DNA from: an uncultured bacterium
GTDB lineage: Bacteria; Verrucomicrobiota; Lentisphaeria; Oligosphaerales; Oligosphaeraceae
Length of the DNA: 7,021 bases
Direction: 5' to 3'
Assembly (NCBI GenBank): GCA_902783355.1
Contig: CACZQQ010000177.1
Span: 1-7,021, forward strand
The notes beneath the pieces were generated by a model that saw nothing but the letters and a program-made list of their open reading frames with translations, was not told where the DNA came from and ran no database searches. Below are positions 1 to 5,607 of the stretch, piece by piece (the first letter of the stretch is position 1; each line of letters starts with the position of its first letter). The position numbers were made by a program, and so were the translations under genes.

Positions 1-113
<113 letters not shown>

Positions 114-155
114 GGGGGGATTTCCTCTGGGTCTGTGGTTGCCGGAGGCAGGGAC

Positions 156-188
156 AAGACGCCGCGTCTTACCCCCCCCGTTTTTTTT
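156..188. repeat. Hairpin plus paired homopolymer runs (C8 G T8)
   Basis: AAGACG (156-161) and CGTCTT (165-170) form a 6-bp stem with a 3-base loop. Next come an A, eight Cs (172-179), a G and eight Ts (181-188). On the minus strand this reads as A8, C, G8 and then the hairpin, inside the untranslated leader of the pilin-like gene. Read on the plus strand the T-run could resemble a terminator, but it is separated from the stem by the C-run and no plus-strand gene precedes it. Function unknown. Confidence 0.45.
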
Positions 189-190
189 GC

Positions 191-210
191 GAAGCCCTCC
201 GTCGGGCTTC
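191..210 (-). repeat. Perfect stem-loop at the expected 5' end of the pilin-like transcript
   Basis: GAAGCCC (191-197) and GGGCTTC (204-210) form a perfect 7-bp stem with a 6-base loop. On the minus strand the stem begins about where the promoter at 217-244 should start transcription, so it would cap the mRNA and could protect it from 5'-end decay. It is not a normal terminator. No T-run follows it on either strand, and the T-run at 181-188 precedes it on the plus strand. Confidence 0.5.
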
Positions 211-216
211 AATGTA

Positions 217-244
217 AGTATAATCGTTTTTTCATGAAAAACAA
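217..244 (-). promoter_or_regulatory. Sigma70-like promoter for the pilin-like gene
   Basis: Read on the minus strand there is TTGTTT at 239-244, a 16-base spacer, and TATACT at 217-222, both close to the sigma70 consensus. It sits in the only AT-rich intergenic stretch of the window. It points at the pilin-like gene and gives an expected transcript start near 210, leaving an untranslated leader of about 100 bases. The assignment is by consensus only. Confidence 0.6.
228..241. promoter_or_regulatory. 14-bp perfect palindrome, candidate operator
   Basis: TTTTTCATGAAAAA is a perfect palindrome with no loop. It overlaps the -35 box and spacer of the minus-strand promoter, a usual place for a repressor site. 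It also lies upstream of the plus-strand GH116 gene, so one protein could act on both. The bound regulator cannot be named. AT-rich DNA produces such palindromes by chance fairly often. Confidence 0.4.
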
Positions 245-253
245 GTGTGGCAT

Positions 254-284
254 GGCATTTTATTGAAAATGCCTGTAATATATT
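254..284 (+). promoter_or_regulatory. Candidate GH116 promoter with a 20-bp inverted-repeat operator
   Basis: GGCATTTTATTGAAAATGCC (254-273) is a perfect 8-bp inverted repeat around a 4-base centre. A -10-like AT-rich stretch (TAATAT 276-281 or TATATT 279-284) follows directly, giving an expected start near 288-291. No good -35 box is found at 16-18 bases; the inverted repeat occupies that place. This layout fits a regulator-dependent promoter, with either activation or repression at the palindrome. The regulator is unknown and is not encoded in the window. Confidence 0.45.
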
Positions 285-291
285 AAGGTAG

Positions 292-325
292 AACGCGCTT
301 CCTGCCTTTGCAGGCCATCCGCGTT
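292..325 (+). promoter_or_regulatory. Nested stem-loop in the GH116 mRNA leader
   Basis: AACGCG (292-297) pairs with CGCGTT (320-325). Inside it CCTGC (301-305) pairs with GCAGG (310-314) around a 4-base loop. The structure begins at about the expected transcript start and ends about 24 bases before the ribosome binding site. It could stabilise the 5' end or modulate access. It does not resemble any riboswitch I know. Confidence 0.4.
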
Positions 326-364
326 TTGCTTGAAGACAAACACCGTCAAGAGGGACATTCGTCA

Positions 365-2848
365 ATGCGATACGACAAAGAGCACACTTCCGAGATTTCC
401 TTTCCGATGGGCGGCATCGGCGCGGGCTGCATCGGCCTGGCCGGCAACGGCCATCTGGTGGACTGGGAAATCTTCAACAAGCCCAACAAGTTCTCCATGA
501 ACGGCCTGACGCACTTCGCCGTCCGCGCCGAAAAGGACGGCGAAGTGGAGGACTTCCGCATCTTGCAGGGGGACATGCCGCCGCCCTACAGCGGCCAATA
601 CACGCCGCGCCCCTACGTCGGCTTCGGCTACGGCATCCTTGAGGAGACGCTCTGCAACTGGCCCCATTTCCGCGAACACACCTTCGAGGCGACCTTTCCC
701 GTGGCCACGATCACCTTCGGCGGCGAAAGGTTTCCGGGCGTCCCGACGCTGACGGGCTGGAGCGTCCTCATCCCCGGCGACAGCCACGACTCCAGCCTGC
801 CCGCCGCCTTCCTCGAGGTCACCGTCCAGGCCACGGCGGAGCGCGACTTCACCGTCATCGGCGTCCTTGACAACCCATGGCCGGCCGGCCACCGCCGCAA
901 CCATGTCGAAAACGGCCAGCTGACCGCCGGCCAGAGCGACGGCACTGGCGAAGTGACCCTCACCATCGACGGACAGGACGAAATCTCCTACCAGACCGAA
1001 TCCTACAGGGGGAGCCATTCGGGCTGGCGGGACCACCAGGAGAAATACTACCACGACGTCATGGCGGGCGGCCGCTTCCACGACCGTCGCTACGAGACGC
1101 CCGACGAGGAGAAGGAGCGCTTCGTCTTCGGCCTGCTGGCCGCGCATTTCCACCTGAAGGCCGGCGAAAGCCACACGGTGCGCTTCGTCCTCACGTGGCA
1201 CTGCACCGACAACTGCCCCACCACATGGTCCGACAAGGACCGCGAGCGCGCCGCGCAGCAGGGCCTCTCGCCCGAATGGAAGCCGTGGTACACGACCGTC
1301 TGGAAGAACGCCCGCGAATCCGGCCGATACGCCATGGACAACATCGCCCGCCTCCGCGAGGAGACCTTCCGCTTCCGCGACGCCATGGCCGCCTCCACCC
1401 TGCCCGACGCCGTCCTGGACGGCGCCACCGCCTCGCTCGCCGTCCTGAAGTCGCCCACCTGCCTGCGCCTCGAGGACGGCACCTTCTGGGGCTGGGAGGG
1501 CGTCGGCGTGGACCGTGGCTCCTGCCCGGGCTCGTGCACGCACGTCTGGAACTACACGCAGGCGCTGCCCTTCCTCTTCCCCGACCTGGAGCGCTCCATG
1601 CGCGTCTCCCATCTGAAATACGGCGTGGACGCCCTCGGCGGACACCACTTCCGCTGCCGCCTCCCCCTCGGACTCCAGGCCACGACGGAGGACTTCCGCC
1701 CCTGCGCCGACGGACAGTTCGGCGAAATCATGAAGTTCTACCGCGACTGGCGCCTCTGCGGCGACGACGCCTTCCTGCGCCAATGGTGGCCGACGCTGAA
1801 GAAGATGCTTGAATACGCATGGAATCCGGACAACCCCGACAAGTGGGACCCGGAGAGGAGCGGCGTCCTCACGGGACGGCAGCACCACACGCTCGACATG
1901 GAACTCTTCGGCACCACGGTCTGGCTAGAGGCCTTCTATCTGGGCGCCCTGAAGGCGATGTCGCTGATGGCAAGACATCTGGGCGAAGAGGCCTACGCCG
2001 CCCAATGCGACGAAATCTACGCCCGCGGCCGCAAATACGTCGAGGAAGGGCCCATGTTCAACGGCGAGTTCTTCACGCAGGTGGTCGATTTGGACGACCG
2101 CGACGTCCTCGCGCCCTACGCCAAGACGGAGGCCTACTGGGACGAGGAGTCCGGCCAGCTGAAATACCAGATCGGGCAGGGCTGCGAAATCGACCAGCCG
2201 CTGGCGCAGGGGCTGGCGACCGCCTGGGGGCTGGGCGACCTCTATTCACCGGAACTGAACCGCAGGACCCTGCTGGCCATCCTCAAATACAACTTCCTGC
2301 CCTCCATGCGGGACGTGACCAACCTCTGGCGCACCTTCTGCCTGAACGACGAGGCCGGCGTCATGATCTGCACATGGCCGAAGGGCGGCCGCCCCGTCGT
2401 GCCGCTGCCCTACCACTCCGAAATGATGACCGGCTTCGAATGGGCCTTCGCATTCCATCTCGTCTCGACGGGCCTCGTCAAGGAGGGCGAACGCGTGGCG
2501 GCGGCCATCCGCGAACGCTTCGACGGCCATAAGCGCAACCCGTGGAACGAGATAGAATGCGGCAGCAACTACGCCCGCTGCATGGCCGCCTTCGGCCTCT
2601 TCAACGCCTACAGCCACTTCACATTCGGCCCCAACGAACTGGGCTTCGACCCCTCCGCCGACATGACCGTCTTCTGGAGCATCGGCACTGCCTGGGGCAC
2701 CTTCACGCGGCAGGGCAGCCACGCCACGCTGCGCCTGCTCGGCGGAAGCCTGGACCTGGAACGCCTGCGCCTCCCCTTCACGCCGAAGGGCGAATTGCGC
2801 TTCCAGCCAATGAGGCATCTGGCGGCTGGCGACTCCATCGACGCGTAG
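365..2848 (+). CDS. GH116/DUF608 family glycosidase (beta-glucosidase / glucosylceramidase-like)
   Basis: The 827-residue protein matches the two-domain GH116 plan: an N-terminal beta-sandwich (Glyco_hydr_116N, roughly residues 10-300, opening with SFPMGGIGAGCIGL) and a C-terminal (alpha/alpha)6 barrel (DUF608, roughly 350-745). Known GH116 enzymes are retaining beta-glycosidases, including human GBA2 and archaeal and bacterial beta-glucosidases. By motif comparison from memory, Glu378 in FWGWEG is the likely nucleophile and Asp511 in QHHTLDMELFG the likely acid/base. Glu729 and Arg738 in NEIECGSNYARCM, nine apart, match the pair that holds the glucose hydroxyls. There is no signal peptide, so it is probably cytoplasmic and acts on imported glycosides; the substrate is not determined. 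ATG 365 is chosen because AGAGGG lies at 349-354 with a 10-base gap. An in-frame TTG at 308 has no such site and would lie inside the leader structure. It is convergent with the biotin ligase. Confidence 0.9.
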   Translation: MRYDKEHTSEISFPMGGIGAGCIGLAGNGHLVDWEIFNKPNKFSMNGLTHFAVRAEKDGEVEDFRILQGDMPPPYSGQYTPRPYVGFGYGILEETLCNWPHFREHTFEATFPVATITFGGERFPGVPTLTGWSVLIPGDSHDSSLPAAFLEVTVQATAERDFTVIGVLDNPWPAGHRRNHVENGQLTAGQSDGTGEVTLTIDGQDEISYQTESYRGSHSGWRDHQEKYYHDVMAGGRFHDRRYETPDEEKERFVFGLLAAHFHLKAGESHTVRFVLTWHCTDNCPTTWSDKDRERAAQQGLSPEWKPWYTTVWKNARESGRYAMDNIARLREETFRFRDAMAASTLPDAVLDGATASLAVLKSPTCLRLEDGTFWGWEGVGVDRGSCPGSCTHVWNYTQALPFLFPDLERSMRVSHLKYGVDALGGHHFRCRLPLGLQATTEDFRPCADGQFGEIMKFYRDWRLCGDDAFLRQWWPTLKKMLEYAWNPDNPDKWDPERSGVLTGRQHHTLDMELFGTTVWLEAFYLGALKAMSLMARHLGEEAYAAQCDEIYARGRKYVEEGPMFNGEFFTQVVDLDDRDVLAPYAKTEAYWDEESGQLKYQIGQGCEIDQPLAQGLATAWGLGDLYSPELNRRTLLAILKYNFLPSMRDVTNLWRTFCLNDEAGVMICTWPKGGRPVVPLPYHSEMMTGFEWAFAFHLVSTGLVKEGERVAAAIRERFDGHKRNPWNEIECGSNYARCMAAFGLFNAYSHFTFGPNELGFDPSADMTVFWSIGTAWGTFTRQGSHATLRLLGGSLDLERLRLPFTPKGELRFQPMRHLAAGDSIDA

Positions 2849-2851
2849 GAA

Positions 2852-2872
2852 CCTGCGACCGCTTGCCGCAGG
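2852..2872. terminator. Weak hairpin between convergent genes
   Basis: CCTGCG (2852-2857) and CGCAGG (2867-2872) form a 6-bp stem with a 9-base loop. It lies in the 38-base gap between the GH116 stop and the biotin ligase stop, where a two-way terminator would be expected. There is no T-run on either side, so intrinsic termination is doubtful. Confidence 0.25.
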
Positions 2873-2886
2873 CTGCGCCGCCCCCT

Positions 2887-3693
2887 TCACTCCACATGCA
2901 GATGCACGTCGCCGGCGGTGACGGTCGCCACCGCGCCGTCGGCGCCCTGGAGGCGCAGGAGCCCCCTCTCGTCCACACCCAAGACCTTGCCATGCAATAT
3001 CTTGCCGCCTGGCATGTCCACGGCGATCGTGCGTCCCTTCAGGATGTCGTGCGCCTCCCATTCGGCCGTGAAGGCGGTGAAGCCCGCAGAGGCCTCCCAT
3101 TCTAAGATCTTCATTTCCAATAAGTTAAGTATATTTCCAAGAAGCGTCTCGCGGATGAGGCGCCGTCCCGTGGCGAGGCGCAGCGAACCGGCCGTCGCGG
3201 CCAGCTCCGGCGGGAAGTCCTCCCGCGCGGCGTTCACATTCACGCCGATGCCGATGACCGCCTGCCGCGTCTCCCCCTGCCACGGCGGACACTCGCACAG
3301 GATGCCTGAAAGCTTGCGCCCTGCCCCGTCCCACAGGTCGTTGGGCCACTTCAGGCCGATGCGCGCCTCGGGGGCGGCGGCGTCCAGCGCCTCCCGCAGG
3401 GCGAGCGCCGCGACCATCGCCAGCTGCGGCATGCGCTCTGGCGGCTGGCGGCTCTCCCACAGCACGGAGAAGTAGAGGTTGAGGCCCGCCGGCGAGTGCC
3501 AGAGACGCCGCTGGCGCCCACGGCCGGCGGTCTGCCGTTCGCACAGCGCCACCATGCCGCAGACCGCCCTCCCCGCCTTCGCCGCCTCCAGCAGCGTCTG
3601 GTTGGTGGAGGCCATCGTCTCCGCGAAGAGAAGCCGCCGTCCCACGCACCGCGTCCGCAGGGCCGCCTCCAGCGCCGCCGTGTCAAAGGACAT
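2887..3693 (-). CDS. birA: Biotin--[acetyl-CoA-carboxylase] ligase (monofunctional BirA type)
   Basis: The 268-residue protein activates biotin with ATP to biotinyl-AMP and transfers it to a lysine of biotin-carrier proteins such as acetyl-CoA carboxylase BCCP. Visible motifs: ASTN (28-31), biotinyl-AMP loop GRGRQRRLW (57-65), KWPND (115-119), the catalytic-region lysine in RKLSGIL (K127), and GIGVNVN (148-154). A C-terminal SH3-like BPL_C domain follows from about 218. The N-terminal winged-helix DNA-binding domain of E. coli BirA is absent, so this form should not repress biotin genes. ATG 3693 has a strong GGAGGAGG site just upstream and overlaps the end of the hydrolase gene by 11 bases. 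It is the last gene of the minus-strand unit. Residues around 184-200 are encoded by an unusually AT-rich stretch (about 3100-3143). Confidence 0.95.
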   Translation of the reverse strand: MSFDTAALEAALRTRCVGRRLLFAETMASTNQTLLEAAKAGRAVCGMVALCERQTAGRGRQRRLWHSPAGLNLYFSVLWESRQPPERMPQLAMVAALALREALDAAAPEARIGLKWPNDLWDGAGRKLSGILCECPPWQGETRQAVIGIGVNVNAAREDFPPELAATAGSLRLATGRRLIRETLLGNILNLLEMKILEWEASAGFTAFTAEWEAHDILKGRTIAVDMPGGKILHGKVLGVDERGLLRLQGADGAVATVTAGDVHLHVE

Positions 3694-4573
3694 GGGACTC
3701 CTCCTCCGTCAGAAAGCCTGTCAGAAGCGGAACCACCTTCTCTGGGGCGTCCTCCAGCAGATAGTGGGAGGCCTCGGGAAGGCTGACCGCCCGCGCCTTC
3801 GGATAGATTTCGCGCCAGCGGCGGAAGAACTTCATGGGAAAGCAGAAGTCGCGTTCGCCCCAGCAGAGGAGGATGGGCTTCTCCGCCAGCAGAGGAAGCC
3901 GCTCCTCGATGGCGACAAGAACGGGCCATGTGGGATGGCTGGGCGTCATGGGCAGGTCCTGCACATAGCGCTGCGTGCCGATGCGGTTGCGCCAGCTGTC
4001 GTAGGGGGCGCGGTAGCCCGCCTTCACATCCGGCGGCAACGGCCGCGCCGCCGCCAGCCGCAACGCCCCCTCCACGAAGAGGTTGAGGCCGCGCACAAGA
4101 AAGGCCCCCAGGAAGGGCGCCTTCGCCAGCGCCACCTTGCGCGGATAGGAGTCCGCCCGATAGGCCGCCGTGTTCATCAAAACCAGCCGCCGCACCTTCT
4201 CCGGATGCGCGACGGCATACCCCATGCCGATGGCGCCGCCCCAGTCGTGCATGACCAAATCCACCTCCGGCAGGCGCAGCTCCTCGTCGATGAGCCGCGA
4301 CAGGTTGTCGATGTGCCCCTGCAGACGGTAGGGCCACTCCTGCGGCTTCTCCGAAAGCCCCATGCCAAGGTTGTCCACCGCGACGGCGCGCATCCCCGCC
4401 GACGAAACCGCCGCAATAAGAGTACGGTACATAAAGGACCACGTGGGATTCCCGTGCAGCATGACGACGGGACGCCCGCCCCCCTCGTCCACATAGTGCA
4501 GCCGGTGCCCTTCCGCTGTCGCGCAGAAATGGCTCTCGAAGGGATAGAGCGCTTTCCAGCCGGACGCCTTCAT
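3683..4573 (-). CDS. OleB / haloalkane-dehalogenase-like alpha/beta hydrolase
   Basis: This 296-residue alpha/beta-fold hydrolase belongs to the haloalkane dehalogenase superfamily. It has HGNPTW (40-45) with oxyanion residues Asn42 and Trp111, nucleophile Asp110 in MHDWGG, likely acid Asp242 in CWGERDF, and catalytic His270 in SHYLLEDA. The cap region matches what I recall of OleB: LVRGLNLF (159-166), GYRAPYDSWRNRI (186-198) and RYVQDLPM (202-209). OleB, long misannotated as a dehalogenase, decarboxylates a beta-lactone to a cis-olefin in long-chain hydrocarbon synthesis. No oleA, oleC or oleD gene is seen here, so the substrate is uncertain; a true dehalogenase or an esterase-like role is less likely but not excluded. 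The start overlaps the upstream stop as ATGA (4570-4573), which implies coupled translation. The nearest SD-like purine run (GGGAGGGG) is rather far upstream. The open frame extends above this ATG, but that part reads antisense-frame LpxC-like sequence and is not coding. Confidence 0.88.
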   Translation of the reverse strand: MKASGWKALYPFESHFCATAEGHRLHYVDEGGGRPVVMLHGNPTWSFMYRTLIAAVSSAGMRAVAVDNLGMGLSEKPQEWPYRLQGHIDNLSRLIDEELRLPEVDLVMHDWGGAIGMGYAVAHPEKVRRLVLMNTAAYRADSYPRKVALAKAPFLGAFLVRGLNLFVEGALRLAAARPLPPDVKAGYRAPYDSWRNRIGTQRYVQDLPMTPSHPTWPVLVAIEERLPLLAEKPILLCWGERDFCFPMKFFRRWREIYPKARAVSLPEASHYLLEDAPEKVVPLLTGFLTEEESHVL

Positions 4574-5607
4574 AGGGTCTGCAGAAGCCCCTCCCGCTGG
4601 AGACGCGTCAGGAACTCGACGTCCAGCGCGTGGCCGCCCTTGTAGGAGACGAAACGGCCGCAGGGCCAGCCGTGCGGCAGAAGCGAGAGCGCCGCCACCA
4701 AGTCGAGGCAGGCGCGGTGCCACACAGCCTCCAGCGACTTGCCGTTGGGCAAAAGCAAGCCCGGCGCGTTCCGGTAGCGCTTCCGTCCCGCAATCAGGAT
4801 GTTGTCGCGCGTGTAGCCGAAATTGCGGTATTTGGGGATGAGCCAGCCGATGGTCCTGGCCAGCAGGACCTCGCTCGCGGCGCAGTTCGTCCGCGCATGC
4901 GCCCCATGGACAAAGGCCTGCGGACACAGGTCGAACTGGATGCGCTGCCGCCCGATGGCCGTCGGGAAGTCCACCGCCACGTCCAGACGCATTTGGCGGT
5001 CGTCCGACGTAGTCGGCGGCTCCCAGTAGAGGAAGCCGCTGCCGCCAGGCCGCAGGATCGCCACAGGCCGCGCCACCGTCAGCGTCGGCAGAGGCTTGTT
5101 TATATCCTCTTGAATACCAACATGTTGCAACGCCTCCACAATCTCCATGCTGCCCACGTTGAAGAGGGGCGGGTCGTAGGAGGCCGCCTCCACGGTCAAG
5201 TTGGAGAGGCACAGGCCCAGACGGTGCGCGATGATGTGCTCCGCCATGCCCACGCAGTTGCCGTCGCCCTCCCCCGCCCCAAGCAGGAGCGCACGGGAGG
5301 CGCCGCGCACTGCGTCAAGCGCCACGGGAATGGACGAAGCCCCCGCCAGATCCGTCCGCCGGAAACGCCAGCCCGCCGTCCACGACGGCAGGAAGCGCAG
5401 GGTGCGCCGCGCCCGCTTGTCGTAGGTGCCCCGCCCCTCGACCGACGCCTCGGCGGCGACGGTGCTCTCGAAGCGGGGCGGCTCCCAGCCCTCCGGCGCA
5501 CGCCGCTCCTCGTCCACGGGCAGCGCGGAGAGCGCCTCGGCGTTGCGCGCCAGCGCGTCCGCGTCGCCGCCGTAGACAAGCGTGCCGGCGGAGGGCGTGA
5601 AGGTCAT
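4570..5607 (-). CDS. LpxC-like protein (UDP-3-O-acyl-GlcNAc deacetylase family, divergent)
   Basis: The 345-residue protein resembles LpxC, the zinc deacetylase that commits UDP-3-O-acyl-GlcNAc to lipid A. After a roughly 44-residue N-terminal extension the LpxC fold can be followed: SVEGRG (55-60), FRRTDL (82-87), the first metal motif AEHIIAH (Glu123, His124), GLCLSNLTVE (131-140), then WHRACLD (His297, Asp302) and KGGHAL (His326). E. coli LpxC uses Glu78/His79, His238, Asp242, Asp246 and His265. Here the second His and the Asp are five apart instead of four, and the Asp246 position is Ala306, so deacetylase activity is not assured. It may be a paralogue acting on another substrate, or a non-catalytic relative; a second, standard LpxC elsewhere is likely. 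ATG 5607 overlaps the oxidoreductase stop as ATGA, with AAGGAAG seven bases upstream. It also overlaps the hydrolase start. An AT-rich stretch lies at about 5097-5130. Confidence 0.85.
   Translation of the reverse strand: MTFTPSAGTLVYGGDADALARNAEALSALPVDEERRAPEGWEPPRFESTVAAEASVEGRGTYDKRARRTLRFLPSWTAGWRFRRTDLAGASSIPVALDAVRGASRALLLGAGEGDGNCVGMAEHIIAHRLGLCLSNLTVEAASYDPPLFNVGSMEIVEALQHVGIQEDINKPLPTLTVARPVAILRPGGSGFLYWEPPTTSDDRQMRLDVAVDFPTAIGRQRIQFDLCPQAFVHGAHARTNCAASEVLLARTIGWLIPKYRNFGYTRDNILIAGRKRYRNAPGLLLPNGKSLEAVWHRACLDLVAALSLLPHGWPCGRFVSYKGGHALDVEFLTRLQREGLLQTL

Noticed and set aside
308..364. TTG start adding 19 residues to the GH116 protein
   Set aside because: There is no ribosome binding site, the extra residues have no family similarity, and the region forms the mRNA leader structure. 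ATG 365 has a good upstream site.
877..1812. 311-codon plus-strand frame inside the GH116 gene
   Set aside because: Arg/Pro-rich translation typical of a shifted frame of GC-rich coding DNA; the overlapping GH116 frame has family motifs throughout.
362..1888. 508-codon open frame antisense to the GH116 gene
   Set aside because: It is Val/Ala/Glu/Gly-rich with no recognisable domain. GC-rich codon use in the real gene removes stops from the opposite frame.
3683..4573. Confident call as a haloalkane dehalogenase
   Set aside because: The Asp nucleophile and HGNPTW are shared by both groups, but the cap motifs fit OleB better.
4574..5212. Long N-terminal extension of the hydrolase frame
   Set aside because: It covers the LpxC-like gene in another frame and translates to Arg/Gly/Pro-rich nonsense. 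ATG 4573 begins the recognisable protein and shares ATGA with the preceding stop.
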